DNA of 64,000 nt from Oscillospiraceae bacterium. Its GTDB lineage: Bacteria; Bacillota; Clostridia; Oscillospirales; Oscillospiraceae. The notes below the pieces were generated by a model. It saw only the letters and a program-made list of their open reading frames with translations. It was not told the origin of the DNA and did no database searches. Location: positions 1 through 64,000 of the forward strand of contig SVKL01000005.1 of assembly GCA_015068495.1 (NCBI GenBank). The letters run 5' to 3'. This document shows, piece after piece, positions 25,822 through 35,967 of the stretch (its first letter is position 1; each line of letters starts with the position of its first letter). The translations under genes and the position numbers were made by a program.

Positions 25822-27312
25822 ATGACTTGTAAATTTTGCTTGGCAGAGCTGGAAGAGGATGCAGTGGTCTGCCCTGTGTGCGGTAAGGCGCTGAAGGAAA
25901 CTGCCGAAGAAGCAGAGAATGTAACCGAGGAAACGGTAGCCGAAGAAGCTGCAGAAACCACCGAAGAAACTGTAGAAGCAGTAGCCGAGGAATCTGCAGA
26001 AGTGACCGCGGAAACCGCAGAAGAAACAACAGAGGAAACCGATGTTGCGGAGGCAGCAGAGGAGCAGCCCCAAGTAGAGGAAAAGAAAAAAATCAAGGCT
26101 TGGAAGATTGTGCTGGCTGCGGTTGCCGGCGTGGTGCTTTTGGCGGCGCTGGTTGGCGCTGTGCTGTACGGCTTGGGCATCGAGGTATTCCCGAAGAACG
26201 ATGTTTACCGCAAGGATTCCTATACTGTGGAAAGCGCCGTGGCAGAGAAAAAGAGCGATGTGGTTGTGGCAACCGTGGGCGATCAGACACTTACCAACAG
26301 CGATCTGCAGGCTCACTACTGGATGAACGTATTCAGCTTCCTCAACGATTACGGTTATTATCTGAGTATGATGGGCTTGGATACAACCAAACCCTTGGAT
26401 GAGCAGGTCTACGACAAGGAAACCGGTATGACCTTCCAGCAAATGTTCTTGGATGATGCCCTTAAGAGCTGGCAGCGGTATGCGATTCTGACCCAAATGG
26501 CAAAAGAGGACGGCTTTACCCTTTCCGAGGAGGAAAAGGAATATCTGGACACAGTGCGTACCAATGTGGAAGCAATGGCGCAGGAGGAAGGCTACACAGA
26601 CGTTGAGAAATTTATTGATGAGAAATTCTTCCCCAACAGCTCCTTGGCTTCCTATATGAAATATCTGGAAGTGAGCCACATAGCCCTGTGCTATTACGAT
26701 TCCATCTATGACAGTATGCTACCCACTCAGGAGCAAATTGAGGCTTACTATACCGCCAACGAAGAAACCTTTAAGACCAACGGTCAGAGCAAGGATGACG
26801 GCGATTACTATGATGTGCGGCACATTTTGCTGCAGATTGAAGGCGGCACAAAGGACGAGTCCGGCGTAACCACCTATTCCGATGCAGAGTGGGAGGCTTG
26901 CCGCGCCGCTGCGCAGAAAATGCTGGATGATTTCTTGGCAAACGAACCCTCCGAGGAGAAGTTTGCAGCGCTGGCAGTGAGTAACTCCAAAGACCCCGGC
27001 TCTGCCTCCAATGGCGGTTTGTATCCTATGCTGACCAAGGATTATGGCTTTATCGAGGATTTTGAAAACTGGTACACAGAAGAGGGCAGAAAGCCCGGTG
27101 ATACCGGCTTGGTGAAGAATACCCAAAGCTCTGTGCAGGGCTACCATATTATGTACTTCTGCGGAAGTACCCCCATTTGGGAGCACGAAGCCCGGTCTGC
27201 GCTGCTGTCTGAAACCACCGACAAGCTGTTGGCAGAGGCGGAGGAAAAGTGGCCTATGGAGGTCAAATTCAACAAGATTGTTCTGGGCAATCTGGATTTG
27301 TCCGAATCTTAA
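25822..27312 (+). CDS. Membrane-anchored PpiC-type peptidyl-prolyl isomerase with zinc ribbon
   Basis: A 496-residue protein of unusual build. Residues 3-21 form a zinc ribbon (CKFCLAEL...CPVCG). Residues about 25-95 are a Glu/Ala/Thr-rich acidic linker. A single membrane helix follows (about 100-122) with lysines on the inner side. The outer part has a SurA-like helical region and a parvulin/PpiC domain (DVRHILLQIEGG, FAALAVSNSKDPGSASNGG, YHIMYFCG), so it probably folds secreted proteins. Start ATG 25822 follows agggagaaagagg. The zinc ribbon and acidic linker would be cytoplasmic; their partner is unknown. Standard PrsA is a lipoprotein, which this is not. Confidence 0.87.
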   Translation: MTCKFCLAELEEDAVVCPVCGKALKETAEEAENVTEETVAEEAAETTEETVEAVAEESAEVTAETAEETTEETDVAEAAEEQPQVEEKKKIKAWKIVLAAVAGVVLLAALVGAVLYGLGIEVFPKNDVYRKDSYTVESAVAEKKSDVVVATVGDQTLTNSDLQAHYWMNVFSFLNDYGYYLSMMGLDTTKPLDEQVYDKETGMTFQQMFLDDALKSWQRYAILTQMAKEDGFTLSEEEKEYLDTVRTNVEAMAQEEGYTDVEKFIDEKFFPNSSLASYMKYLEVSHIALCYYDSIYDSMLPTQEQIEAYYTANEETFKTNGQSKDDGDYYDVRHILLQIEGGTKDESGVTTYSDAEWEACRAAAQKMLDDFLANEPSEEKFAALAVSNSKDPGSASNGGLYPMLTKDYGFIEDFENWYTEEGRKPGDTGLVKNTQSSVQGYHIMYFCGSTPIWEHEARSALLSETTDKLLAEAEEKWPMEVKFNKIVLGNLDLSES

Positions 27313-27324
27313 AAGCCAGCAAAT

Positions 27325-27363
27325 AAAAAGCAACCCTTTACGAAAGTAAAAGGGTTGCTTTTT
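27325..27363. terminator. Bidirectional terminator between PpiC gene and dus
   Basis: aaaagcaaccctt/aagggttgctttt stem with loop around cgaaag and A/T flanks on both sides, shared by two convergent genes. Confidence 0.9.
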
Positions 27364-27369
27364 GTATTT

Positions 27370-28317
27370 TCAGTCCCAGTCCGGCTGAACTTCCTCCCGC
27401 ATAGGCAGGCTCGTAAAAATTTCCCGTGTGATGGCACGGTACTCGTTTTCGTCGGTTGTCTTTCGCAGGCGCTTGCCCAAGGCTTCTGCGCCAACAAACT
27501 TGCACAGCCAAAACCGCCAGTTTTCCTTCATCCGGAACATAGCATTTCTGCTGCCGCCGAAGGTGCGGATGTATTCCCCTAAAAGCCCGTCGTGGAACTG
27601 GGCCAAAGCGGCAGGGGTAGTGCCGGTGGGAGTAAGCAGTCCCGGGTCGGCAATTAGCCCACGTCCCAGCATCACAGCCTTTACGGTAGGATACGCTTCA
27701 AAGAATTTTTGAATTTGCCTGCGGTTGGCAAGACTTCCGTTGTAGCACACAGGGGCATTGCTTGTTTGCAGCGCGTAGCGAAAGCTGTCCATATCCACAG
27801 GCCCGCTGTAAAATGCTGCGCGGACACGGGGGTGAACGGTAAGCTCACAAATGGGATAGCGGTTGTATAATTCCAGTATCCGCTCAAATTCCTCCGGACG
27901 GTCAAAACCAATGCGGGTTTTCACAGAAACGGGCAGGGGAGCTTGGGAGAAGACAGTATCCAAAAAGCGTTCCAAGGCCTCCAAATCCCGCAGAATACCG
28001 GCGCCTTTTCCTTTGGCGGTGACAGTGCCGGAAGGACAGCCTGTATTCAAATTCACTTCCTCATAGCCCAAATCCTTGCAGACCCCCGCCATCCAGAGAA
28101 AATCCTCCGGATTTTTGGTAAGCAGCTGGGGAACTACGGGACAACCCAGCGTATCTGCCGGGGGAAGCTCCCGCTTTTCCCGAGCCGTAAGGGCTCTGTG
28201 GACGGTGGGGGAGAAAAATGGGGTGTAGTACCGGTCTACACCGCCAAAACAGCTGTAGTGCAGCTTGCGGTAAATGCTGTCGGTCAGCCCCTCCAGCGGG
28301 GCAAAATAATATCGCAT
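27370..28317 (-). CDS. dus: tRNA-dihydrouridine synthase
   Basis: A 315-residue flavoprotein that reduces uridines in the D-loop of tRNA. It begins MRYYFAPLEGLTDSIYR (FMN-site segment), with the catalytic cysteine Cys94 in NLNTGCPSG, VSVKTRIG and the phosphate-binding MLGRGLIADP. Start ATG 28317 has taggag; an upstream start is rejected. Located 54 bases behind the RNase J gene with a hairpin between them. Confidence 0.93.
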   Translation of the reverse strand: MRYYFAPLEGLTDSIYRKLHYSCFGGVDRYYTPFFSPTVHRALTAREKRELPPADTLGCPVVPQLLTKNPEDFLWMAGVCKDLGYEEVNLNTGCPSGTVTAKGKGAGILRDLEALERFLDTVFSQAPLPVSVKTRIGFDRPEEFERILELYNRYPICELTVHPRVRAAFYSGPVDMDSFRYALQTSNAPVCYNGSLANRRQIQKFFEAYPTVKAVMLGRGLIADPGLLTPTGTTPAALAQFHDGLLGEYIRTFGGSRNAMFRMKENWRFWLCKFVGAEALGKRLRKTTDENEYRAITREIFTSLPMREEVQPDWD

Positions 28318-28335
28318 ATATGTACTCCTACAAAA

Positions 28336-28363
28336 GCGGGGATGTGTTTTTTGCACATCCCCT
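28336..28363 (-). terminator. Terminator behind the RNase J gene
   Basis: Minus strand stem ggggatgtg/cacatcccc followed by gctttt. Confidence 0.72.
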
Positions 28364-28370
28364 TTGCTTT

Positions 28371-30026
28371 TTATACTTCCATAATCACGGGCAGGATCAT
28401 AGGATTGCGTTTGGTGGTCTTAAACAGATAGCCGCTTAAATCATTCTTGATGGTGGTCTTCAAGGTTGTCCAGTCCCGAATACGCTTGCGCTCACAACGG
28501 TCAATGGATTCCAGCACCACATCCCGCAGCTCTTCCATCAATTCCTCGGATTCCTTCACGTAAATAAAGCCTCTGGTAATGATGTCCGGCCCGGAAATCA
28601 GGCAGCCGTCCTGTGCGCTGATGTTGATGCACACTACAATCATACCGTCTTGGGCAAGATGCTTCCGATCCCGGAGCACCACGCTGCCTACATCGCCCAC
28701 GCCGGTGCCATCCACAAAGACCTTGCCGGCAGGGACAGTGCCGGTAATTTTGCAGCTTTTTCCGGTAAATTCAATCACCGAGCCGATTTCGCCGATACGC
28801 ACATTCTTAGGCGAAACACCCATACCCACAGCCAGCTTGCCGTGAAGCTGCAGGTGGCGCTGCTCACCGTGAACTGGGATAAAGAATTTAGGCTTGCACA
28901 GCGCGTGAATGATTTTCAGCTCCTCTTGGCAGGCGTGGCCGGAAACGTGGAGACCCTCGCTCTTTTCGTATACTACCTCAGCGCCTTTGCGGTAAAGCTC
29001 GTTGATAATCCGGGAAACAGCCTTTTCGTTGCCGGGAATGGCGGAGGCGGAGATGATAATCCGGTCGCCGGCCTGAATGTCCACCTGCTTATGGGTGGAA
29101 AACGCCATCCGGTACAAAGCGGACATATTCTCGCCCTGAGAGCCGGTGGATACAATAACCACCTTGTTCTTGGGAAGACTCTTGGTGGCGCTCAGCTCCA
29201 CCAAGGTGCCGGCAGGGATGGTCAAATAGCCCAATTCCTGCGCCACCTTCAGCATATTTTCCATACTCCGGCCGGTGACGGCAACCTTTCTGCCGTAGCG
29301 GTGAGCGGTGGCCAAAACCGCTTGAATCCGGTGCATATTGGAGGCAAAGGTGGTGACAACAATGCGGCTGTCACAGTTCTTAAACTGCCTGTCCAAGCCT
29401 TCGGCAACGATGTTTTCGCTGGGGGTATAGCCCGGACGCTCCACGTTGGTGGAGTCGCACAGCAACGCCAAAATACCCTCGTTGCCCAGCTGACCGAAGC
29501 GGGTCAGATCCGTCATACCGTCCTTGGAGGCAGGGTCAATTTTGAAGTCACCGGTCATCACAATCTTGCCCACAGGGGTGGTGATGGCAAAGGCGACAGC
29601 GTCGGCGATGGAGTGGTTTACGTGGATGAATTCCACAGTAAAGCAGCCTGCTCGGACAATATCACCGGGCTTGTGGGTGATCAGCTTTACTACATCTGCC
29701 AGTTTGTGCTCTTCCAGCTTCAGCTTGATAAGGCCGTTGGTCATAGCGGTGCCGTGAATGGGGCACACCACCTGCTGCATACAGTAGGGGATAGAGCCAA
29801 TATGGTCTTCATGTCCGTGGGTGATAAACATACCCCGGAGCTTTTTGGCGTTTTGAACAAGATAGGTAAAGTCGGGGATTACCAGGTCTACGCCGTACAT
29901 TTCCTCATCGGGAAAGCCTACGCCGCAGTCCACAACAATCATATCCTTGCCATATTCCAAAACGGTGATATTCTTACCGATTTCATCCAATCCGCCAAGG
30001 GGGATAATCTTTAATTTTTCTGCCAA
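28371..30026 (-). CDS. rnj: Ribonuclease J
   Basis: A 551-residue metallo-beta-lactamase/beta-CASP nuclease, the Gram-positive enzyme for mRNA decay and rRNA processing. The zinc site is THGHEDHIGS (His70, His72, Asp74, His75); later motifs are GDFKIDP, CDSTNVERPG, the beta-CASP SGHACQEEL and FIPVHGEQRHL. The C-terminal domain is complete. The ATG follows aaggag. The mRNA leader is long (about 158 bases) and looks structured (see separate entry). Confidence 0.96.
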   Translation of the reverse strand: MAEKLKIIPLGGLDEIGKNITVLEYGKDMIVVDCGVGFPDEEMYGVDLVIPDFTYLVQNAKKLRGMFITHGHEDHIGSIPYCMQQVVCPIHGTAMTNGLIKLKLEEHKLADVVKLITHKPGDIVRAGCFTVEFIHVNHSIADAVAFAITTPVGKIVMTGDFKIDPASKDGMTDLTRFGQLGNEGILALLCDSTNVERPGYTPSENIVAEGLDRQFKNCDSRIVVTTFASNMHRIQAVLATAHRYGRKVAVTGRSMENMLKVAQELGYLTIPAGTLVELSATKSLPKNKVVIVSTGSQGENMSALYRMAFSTHKQVDIQAGDRIIISASAIPGNEKAVSRIINELYRKGAEVVYEKSEGLHVSGHACQEELKIIHALCKPKFFIPVHGEQRHLQLHGKLAVGMGVSPKNVRIGEIGSVIEFTGKSCKITGTVPAGKVFVDGTGVGDVGSVVLRDRKHLAQDGMIVVCINISAQDGCLISGPDIITRGFIYVKESEELMEELRDVVLESIDRCERKRIRDWTTLKTTIKNDLSGYLFKTTKRNPMILPVIMEV

Positions 30027-30219
30027 TTCGTATAAACTCCTTTCATAAAACGAAATTTAGACACAAAAAGCAGGCAACCGTATGTGTCCGCCGCAACCCT
30101 GTACCGTTGGGAGAAACACAAAAACGCCTGCAAATTATCTGTATTTTTCTTGCAATCGCACGGGTCTGCCCACCCGGTGCTGACAGTAGTATTATAGCAC
30201 AAAAAAGGTGTGTTGTATA
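30027..30219 (-). promoter_or_regulatory. Promoter and long leader of the RNase J gene
   Basis: Minus strand TATACA (complement 30214-30219), 17-bp spacer, TATAAT (complement 30191-30196). The 158-base leader includes gcaggc (near 30127) pairing with gcctgc (near 30077) followed by ttttt, like a terminator with a long loop that holds further GC-rich pairing. Suggests attenuation or self-control; not tested. Confidence 0.5.
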
Positions 30220-30266
30220 CATAAATTTTGTAAACAAAAAAATACCTGCAGAAACAAAAAACATAG

Positions 30267-30295
30267 TTGCACCTTTGGTGGCGATTTGCTATAAT
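30267..30295 (+). promoter_or_regulatory. Promoter of gdpP and downstream genes
   Basis: TTGCAC (30267-30272), 17-bp spacer, TATAAT (30290-30295). Expected start near 30302. Confidence 0.82.
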
Positions 30296-30351
30296 GTAAG
30301 GAACAATGGATTATTATGGATAGTATACCCATTTACAAGGAGGCGGGGACG

Positions 30352-32328
30352 TTGAGTAAAAAAACAAGAAGGCTGCTGCAGCCCAATATGCTGCTTTATT
30401 TTGGCATTCTTCTGTGCTTTGCAATCATAACAGCGCTTTTGCAGCAATACGTGCTTGCAGGTGTGGAAATGGGAATATGGGTTGGCTTTATGGTGCTGTA
30501 TCTGGTAAGCCGGGCCAACCGGAGAAAACAGCTGAAAGCCTTCGTGGAAAAAGTGACCGACGAGCAAAGCGGCGTGGAAGGACAGCGTGCTCCGTTCCCT
30601 ATGGTGGTGGTGCGTATGGCAGACGGCGGCATTATCTACGTCAATGACACCTTCATCCAGCTGACCGGCTTTAACGACACAATGAAGGAACGGAATATTG
30701 CCGATATGCTGCCCAGCTTTGATACCCAGTGGTTGATTTCCGGCAAAACGGAGTACCCTTACGATGTGCGTCTGATGGGTCACCGCTATCGGGTTTACGG
30801 CGCTCCCATTCAAGCAGGCGACCCGCAGGATACCCAGCTGGCGGTGCTGTATTTTGCGGATTTGACTGAGCTGTATCAGATTCGGGATGAATATATCCGC
30901 TCCCGCCCCGTGGTGTCGATTATACTGGTGGACAACTATGAGGAGATGACTCAGAATCTCTCCGAGGGCGCAATGTCCAACCTGAATGCCAAAATCAACG
31001 ATGCAATCACCCAATGGACAGAAGGCTACCACGGCCTGCTTCGCCGGCTGGAGCGTAATCGCTACCTGTTCATCTTTGAAAAGCGGGACTTGAAGCAGGC
31101 AATGGAGGATAAGTTCTCCATTTTGGAGGATGTGCACGCAATCACCAGCCCCTCGGGCTTGGCGGCATCCATATCTTTTGGCTTGGGCGTTGAGGGTGAA
31201 ACCTTTGAGGAAGGCTACCAGTTTGCCGCGCTGGCAATAGAAATGGCGCTGAGCCGCGGCGGCGATCAGGCGGTGGTGAAGGACCGGCTGAACTTCAATT
31301 TCTACGGCGGACGCAACAAAGAGGCAGAGCAACGCAGTAAGGTGCGTTCCCGTGTGACAGCCAACTCTCTAATGGAGCTGATTGGCCAGAGCAGCCGCGT
31401 GCTGATTATGGGCCATAAGAATGCAGACTTGGATTCCATCGGCGCCGCACTGGGCATATACTGTATGTGCCGGAAAAAAGGCAAAGAAGCGCACATTGTT
31501 ATGGACCTGCAAAATAATATGGCGCAGGAATTTTTGGAGGAAATACGCAGCAATCCCACCTATACCAACGCCTTTATTTCCGGGCAGGATGCGCTGCTGG
31601 TTTGCGATAACCGCTCAACTGTGGTGGTTGTGGATACCAACCGGCCCGATCAGGTGGAGTGCAAGCATTTGCTGGAGGCATCCCCCAGAATTTGCGTTGT
31701 GGACCATCATCGCCGGGCAGCGGATTACATTAAGCCCGTGGTGGTGAATCTTCACGAGCCGTACGCATCCTCTGCTTCGGAGCTGGTGACAGAGCTGCTG
31801 CAATATGCGGTGGAGATGAACGATGTTTTGCCCATTGAGGCAAAGGCGCTGATGGCAGGTATCTTCCTGGACACCAAGAGCTTTAATGTCCGCACAGGCG
31901 AGCGTACTTTTGAGGCGGCTGCCTTCCTGCGGCAGCTGGGAGCAGATACCATTGAGGTGAAGCGATTACTGCAAAATGATTTCCAAAACACTATGGAGAA
32001 GTTCCAAATCATCAAATCCGCCCGGCTATACCGCAACGAGATTGCCATTGCGGCCCTTAGCGAGCCTACTTCCCGTGTGCTGGCTTCTCAGGCGGCAGAT
32101 GAATTGTTGGATATTTCCGGCATTACCGCATCCTTTGTGCTGTATCCGGACGGCGAGCAGGTGCTTGTATCTGCCCGATCCATCGGACAGACCAATGTGC
32201 AGGTAATTCTGGAGGAATTGGGCGGCGGCGGCAATACAGCCATTGCCGGCGCACAGATTACAGGAAGCACAGTGAAAGAGGTATTAGACCGATTGGTTGC
32301 TTCCATTGACAAATTTTACGAAGAGTGA
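30352..32328 (+). CDS. gdpP: Cyclic-di-AMP phosphodiesterase GdpP
   Basis: A 658-residue membrane phosphodiesterase that hydrolyses c-di-AMP. Two membrane helices (about 14-30 and 37-54), a PAS-like domain (about 80-170), a degenerate GGDEF domain lacking the GGDEF motif, then DHH ([11 protein letters not shown] near 355; VVDHHRRA near 450) and DHHA1 with [11 protein letters not shown]. The start is TTG 30352: aaggagg (30337-30343) is 8 bases ahead, while the ATG at 30316 is only about 14 bases from the predicted transcript start and has no site. gdpP-rplI-dnaB is the usual Firmicutes order. KtrAB, a known c-di-AMP target, is encoded at 47096. Confidence 0.95.
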   Translation: MSKKTRRLLQPNMLLYFGILLCFAIITALLQQYVLAGVEMGIWVGFMVLYLVSRANRRKQLKAFVEKVTDEQSGVEGQRAPFPMVVVRMADGGIIYVNDTFIQLTGFNDTMKERNIADMLPSFDTQWLISGKTEYPYDVRLMGHRYRVYGAPIQAGDPQDTQLAVLYFADLTELYQIRDEYIRSRPVVSIILVDNYEEMTQNLSEGAMSNLNAKINDAITQWTEGYHGLLRRLERNRYLFIFEKRDLKQAMEDKFSILEDVHAITSPSGLAASISFGLGVEGETFEEGYQFAALAIEMALSRGGDQAVVKDRLNFNFYGGRNKEAEQRSKVRSRVTANSLMELIGQSSRVLIMGHKNADLDSIGAALGIYCMCRKKGKEAHIVMDLQNNMAQEFLEEIRSNPTYTNAFISGQDALLVCDNRSTVVVVDTNRPDQVECKHLLEASPRICVVDHHRRAADYIKPVVVNLHEPYASSASELVTELLQYAVEMNDVLPIEAKALMAGIFLDTKSFNVRTGERTFEAAAFLRQLGADTIEVKRLLQNDFQNTMEKFQIIKSARLYRNEIAIAALSEPTSRVLASQAADELLDISGITASFVLYPDGEQVLVSARSIGQTNVQVILEELGGGGNTAIAGAQITGSTVKEVLDRLVASIDKFYEE

Positions 32329-32338
32329 GGATCAAGAA

Positions 32339-32785
32339 ATGAAAGTTATTTTTCTGCAAGATGTAAAGGGCAAAGGCAAGAAAGGACAGATGGCGGAGAT
32401 TTCCGACGGCTATGCAAGAAACTATCTGCTGCCCAAGAAGCTGGCGATGGAAGCCACTGCAGATGCAATCAATACTATGCGTATGAACGATAAGGCAGCT
32501 GCCGAAAAGGCGGCAAAGGAACGGGCTGAGGCAGTGGAGATTTCCAAAAAGCTCCGGGAGCTGACCTTGGTGGTCACTGCCAAGGGTGGCGGCGCCGGTA
32601 AGCTGTTCGGCGCGATTACCAGTCAGGAAATTGCCACTGCGCTGAAAGAGAAATCCGGCATTGAGATTGATAAGCGGAAGATTGTTCTGTCTGACCCTAT
32701 CAAGCACGTAGGCACCTATACAGTGCAGTGCAAGCTGGGCTATGAGATTGTTGCGCCTTTAACGGTAAAGATTCAGGAAGCATAA
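32339..32785 (+). CDS. rplI: 50S ribosomal protein L9
   Basis: A 148-residue ribosomal protein. The N-terminal domain has [16 protein letters not shown] and [10 protein letters not shown], the L9 signature; a long central helix ([16 protein letters not shown]) and the C-terminal domain with [13 protein letters not shown] follow. It starts 10 bases after gdpP, with gagg as ribosome site. Confidence 0.97.
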   Translation: MKVIFLQDVKGKGKKGQMAEISDGYARNYLLPKKLAMEATADAINTMRMNDKAAAEKAAKERAEAVEISKKLRELTLVVTAKGGGAGKLFGAITSQEIATALKEKSGIEIDKRKIVLSDPIKHVGTYTVQCKLGYEIVAPLTVKIQEA

Positions 32786-32809
32786 AACAGAAAGAAAGGA
32801 GAGCTGAGC

Positions 32810-34147
32810 ATGGATGAAGAACTGATTGCCAGACAACGTCCCCATTCTCTGGAGGCGGAGCAGTCGGTGCTGGGCTCTATTTTGATTGACAGCCGCTGCC
32901 TCACAGAAGTGATTGGCATTGTCCGCCCTGAGGATTTTTATCTGGAACAGAATCGGGAGATTTATGAGACCATCTACACTATGTTCAATTTCTCCCAAAC
33001 CATCGACCCGGTGACGGTGCTGGATAAGATGCGTGAGCTGGGCGTATATCACGACAATTCCCGGGATTATATTCTCCAGCTTATGGAAATCACCCCCACC
33101 GCTGCCAATGCGGTGCGGTATGCCAACATTGTCAAGGACAAGGCAACCCTTCGGGGGTTGGCAGATGCCTCTACGGATATTTCCAAAATGGTGGAGCAGC
33201 AGGTAGGCACCACCGGAGAGATTCTGGAGGCAGCAGAGAAGAAAATCTACGCGCTGCGAAAGGGCGAGCGTGGCGATTCTTTGGAGCATATCGGTGTGAC
33301 CCTTCACAAGGTCTTTGACCGACTGACGGAGCTGAGCCAATCCGACTCTGCAATTCCGGGCTTGTCCACAGGTATGCGTGATTTGGATAAGAAAATCAAC
33401 GGCCTGAATAATTCCGACCTTTTGCTGGTGGCAGGCCGTCCGGCAATGGGTAAATCCGCTTTTGCGCTGAATATTGCCCTGAATGTTGCCAAAAAGTACA
33501 ATAAAACCGTGGCTATTTTCAATTTGGAAATGTCAAGAGAGCAGCTGGCAATGCGCTTACTCGCCATTGAAAGCTTTGTAGACGGACAGAAAATGGCCAC
33601 CGGCAAGCTGACGGAAGAGGAGTGGAGCAAGCTGAGTATGGCGTCTGTCGCCTTAAGTCAGACGGATATCCGCATTGACGACAACCCCTCTGTTACGGTG
33701 GCTGAGATGAACGCCAAATGCCGGCGTGTGGAGAATTTGGGCTTGGTGGTCATCGACTACCTGCAGCTGATGAACGGCTCCGGCTACGGCAAGGGCGGCG
33801 ACAGCCGTGTAAACGTGGTCAGCGATATTTCCCGTAGCTTAAAGATTATGGCAAAGGAACTGAATGTTCCTGTCATTTGTCTCAGCCAGCTTTCCCGTGG
33901 CCCGGAAAGCCGTACGGACAAGCGGCCTATGCTGTCCGACCTGCGTGAATCCGGCGCTATCGAGCAGGATGCAGACGAAGTACTGTTCCTGTACCGGGAT
34001 GAGTATTATAACGAAAACACCGAGGATAAGGGTGTTGCAGAATGTATCGTGTCCAAAAACCGTCACGGCGAGGTGGGCACTGTAAAGCTGCAATGGGTTC
34101 CCCAATACCAGACCTTTACCGATCGGGAGTGGAAGCATGCTGAATAA
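32810..34147 (+). CDS. dnaB: Replicative DNA helicase DnaB/DnaC
   Basis: A 445-residue hexameric helicase. N-terminal primase-binding domain begins RPHSLEAEQSVLGSIL; the RecA-like motor has Walker A GRPAMGKSAFALN (near 210), NLEMSREQL, VVIDYLQLM and the arginine-finger region SDLRESGAIEQDAD. Ribosome site aaggag. Its end overlaps tilS by 11 bases. Confidence 0.97.
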   Translation: MDEELIARQRPHSLEAEQSVLGSILIDSRCLTEVIGIVRPEDFYLEQNREIYETIYTMFNFSQTIDPVTVLDKMRELGVYHDNSRDYILQLMEITPTAANAVRYANIVKDKATLRGLADASTDISKMVEQQVGTTGEILEAAEKKIYALRKGERGDSLEHIGVTLHKVFDRLTELSQSDSAIPGLSTGMRDLDKKINGLNNSDLLLVAGRPAMGKSAFALNIALNVAKKYNKTVAIFNLEMSREQLAMRLLAIESFVDGQKMATGKLTEEEWSKLSMASVALSQTDIRIDDNPSVTVAEMNAKCRRVENLGLVVIDYLQLMNGSGYGKGGDSRVNVVSDISRSLKIMAKELNVPVICLSQLSRGPESRTDKRPMLSDLRESGAIEQDADEVLFLYRDEYYNENTEDKGVAECIVSKNRHGEVGTVKLQWVPQYQTFTDREWKHAE

Positions 34148-35384
34148 GCTGAAAGCATTTATGGCTCCCTATCGGGGAGAAAAGATAATCTGCGCAGTTT
34201 CCGGCGGGGCAGACTCTATGGCGCTATTATGGGGGATGTATCTGCTGAAGGACAAGCTGCAGCTGGATATTTCTGCTGCCCACTTTAATCACCGCCTGCG
34301 AGGAGCAGAGTCCGATGCAGATGAGGCTTTTGTGCGGGATTTTTGCGCCGGTTACGGAATTCCTTTTGTGACCGATTCCCGGCAGGTGACCGCCGGCGAA
34401 AAGGGTTTGGAGGCAGCGGCGCGGGAGGCAAGATATGCCTTTTTGAAGGGCTTGCCGGGCCTAGTTGCCACAGCCCACACTGCAGATGACAACGCAGAGA
34501 CGGTGCTGATGCACTTGGTGCGGGGCACAGGTCTGAAAGGGCTGGGGGGCATTATGCCGGTAAACGGCAATTTGATTCGCCCTATGCTGAACGTAACACG
34601 GGCAGAGGTAATGAACTTTCTGGCGGAATACAGCATTCCCCACAGGGAGGACAGCTCCAACGCCGGCGATGCTTTTCTGCGAAACCGTCTGCGCCACAGC
34701 GTAATGCCTCTGCTGAAACAGGAAAACCCCAGCTTGGCAGAAAACCTTTCCGCAATGGCGCTGCGCCTGCGGCAGGATGAAGAGAGCTTGGATAGGCTTG
34801 CCCAAACGCAGAAAACCAATTCTGTGTCCGGTCTTCGCCTGTTACAGCCGGCAATTCGCAGCCGTGTGCTGGCGCAGCTGCTGCTGGAAGCAGGAGTAAA
34901 AGAGCCGGAAGCGGAGCACATCAGAGCGTTGGAAAAGCTGGTTTTTTCTGAAAAACCCTCTGCTAGACTTGCATTTTCTAACGGCGTAGTTTTTGCACGT
35001 GATTATGACGTGCTGGCGCCGGCCTCCAAGACAGCGGCGCTGCAGACCCAAGATCTGGCCTGCCCGGGAAAAAGTGAAATTTCGGGCGTCAGAATTACTT
35101 GCACGCCCAACCATAGCAACCAAAGGACGAAAAACTCCTTTGCCGTAACACCCACAGGAAATATGGTGGTGCGAAGCAGAAAAGCGGGGGATTCCATTCG
35201 TCTTCTTGGCGGCACAAAAAGCTTGAAAAAGCTGTTTATTGATGAAAAAATCCCTGCCGCCCAGCGAGATGCAATTCCTGTAATTGCAGATGACGCAGGC
35301 GTTTTGGGTGTGGTTGGCTTCGGTGGAAACCTAGATAGGATTTCCGCGGAAGCAACCGTTAGAATAGAAATAGAATACCTGTAA
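34137..35384 (+). CDS. tilS: tRNA(Ile)-lysidine synthase
   Basis: A 415-residue ATP-dependent enzyme that converts C34 of the CAU-anticodon tRNA-Ile to lysidine. The PP-loop is SGGADS (22-27), followed by HFNHRLRGAESDADE, TAHTADDNAETVLM and HREDSSN; a C-terminal domain (about 330-415, RKAGDSIRLLGGTKSLKKLFID) is complete. The start overlaps the dnaB stop by 11 bases. Often paired with hpt and ftsH, as here. Confidence 0.96.
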   Translation: MLNKLKAFMAPYRGEKIICAVSGGADSMALLWGMYLLKDKLQLDISAAHFNHRLRGAESDADEAFVRDFCAGYGIPFVTDSRQVTAGEKGLEAAAREARYAFLKGLPGLVATAHTADDNAETVLMHLVRGTGLKGLGGIMPVNGNLIRPMLNVTRAEVMNFLAEYSIPHREDSSNAGDAFLRNRLRHSVMPLLKQENPSLAENLSAMALRLRQDEESLDRLAQTQKTNSVSGLRLLQPAIRSRVLAQLLLEAGVKEPEAEHIRALEKLVFSEKPSARLAFSNGVVFARDYDVLAPASKTAALQTQDLACPGKSEISGVRITCTPNHSNQRTKNSFAVTPTGNMVVRSRKAGDSIRLLGGTKSLKKLFIDEKIPAAQRDAIPVIADDAGVLGVVGFGGNLDRISAEATVRIEIEYL

Positions 35385-35409
35385 ATAAAGATATTGGGAG
35401 GACACCGGG

Positions 35410-35952
35410 GTGGAGAAGAGTATAAAAGAGATTTTGATTACCGAAGAACAAATCCGGCAAAAGGTAGAGGAACTGGCAGATGCCTTAAATAAAGAGTATG
35501 CAGGCAAGAATCCGATATTTGTAGGCGTACTCAAGGGTGTGGTTATTTTCTTTGCGGATATGGTGCGGAAAATCAATACGCCCTGTGAAATTGATTTTAT
35601 GTGCATTTCCTCCTATGGCGGTACTTCTTCCACCGGCAATGTGGTGGTAAAGAAGGATTTGTCTGTGGATATTAAGGGCCGCCACGTGGTAATTTTGGAG
35701 GATATCTATGATACCGGCAATTCCTTGGATTTCGTGTATAAGTACTTGCTGGGCAAGGAGCCTGCATCCCTGAAAATCTGCACGCTTTTGGATAAGCCGG
35801 AGCGCCGGAAGCCGGGGATTACCTTGGTGCCGGACTACACAGGCTTTGTGATTCCCAATGAATTTGTGGTAGGCTACGGGCTGGATTTTAACGAGCATTA
35901 CCGGAATCTACCCTATATCGGCGTTTTGAAGCCGGAAGTATATCAAAATTAA
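35410..35952 (+). CDS. hpt: Hypoxanthine phosphoribosyltransferase
   Basis: A 180-residue purine-salvage enzyme making IMP/GMP from bases and PRPP. The PRPP loop is ILEDIYDTGNSL (95-106), with FVGVLKGVVIFFADM and SYGGTSSTG forming the other substrate loops and DYTGFVIPNEFVVGYGLD near the end. The start is GTG 35410 with gggagg upstream. Lies in the conserved tilS-hpt-ftsH order. Confidence 0.96.
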   Translation: MEKSIKEILITEEQIRQKVEELADALNKEYAGKNPIFVGVLKGVVIFFADMVRKINTPCEIDFMCISSYGGTSSTGNVVVKKDLSVDIKGRHVVILEDIYDTGNSLDFVYKYLLGKEPASLKICTLLDKPERRKPGITLVPDYTGFVIPNEFVVGYGLDFNEHYRNLPYIGVLKPEVYQN

Positions 35953-35967
35953 GGAGAACCCCATAAG

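Noticed and set aside
28650..30014. 454-codon frame opposite the RNase J gene
   Set aside because: Antisense to an intact nuclease with all motifs.
30316..30351. ATG start for gdpP at 30316
   Set aside because: No ribosome site and only about 14 bases from the predicted transcript start; TTG 30352 has AAGGAGG at the right distance.
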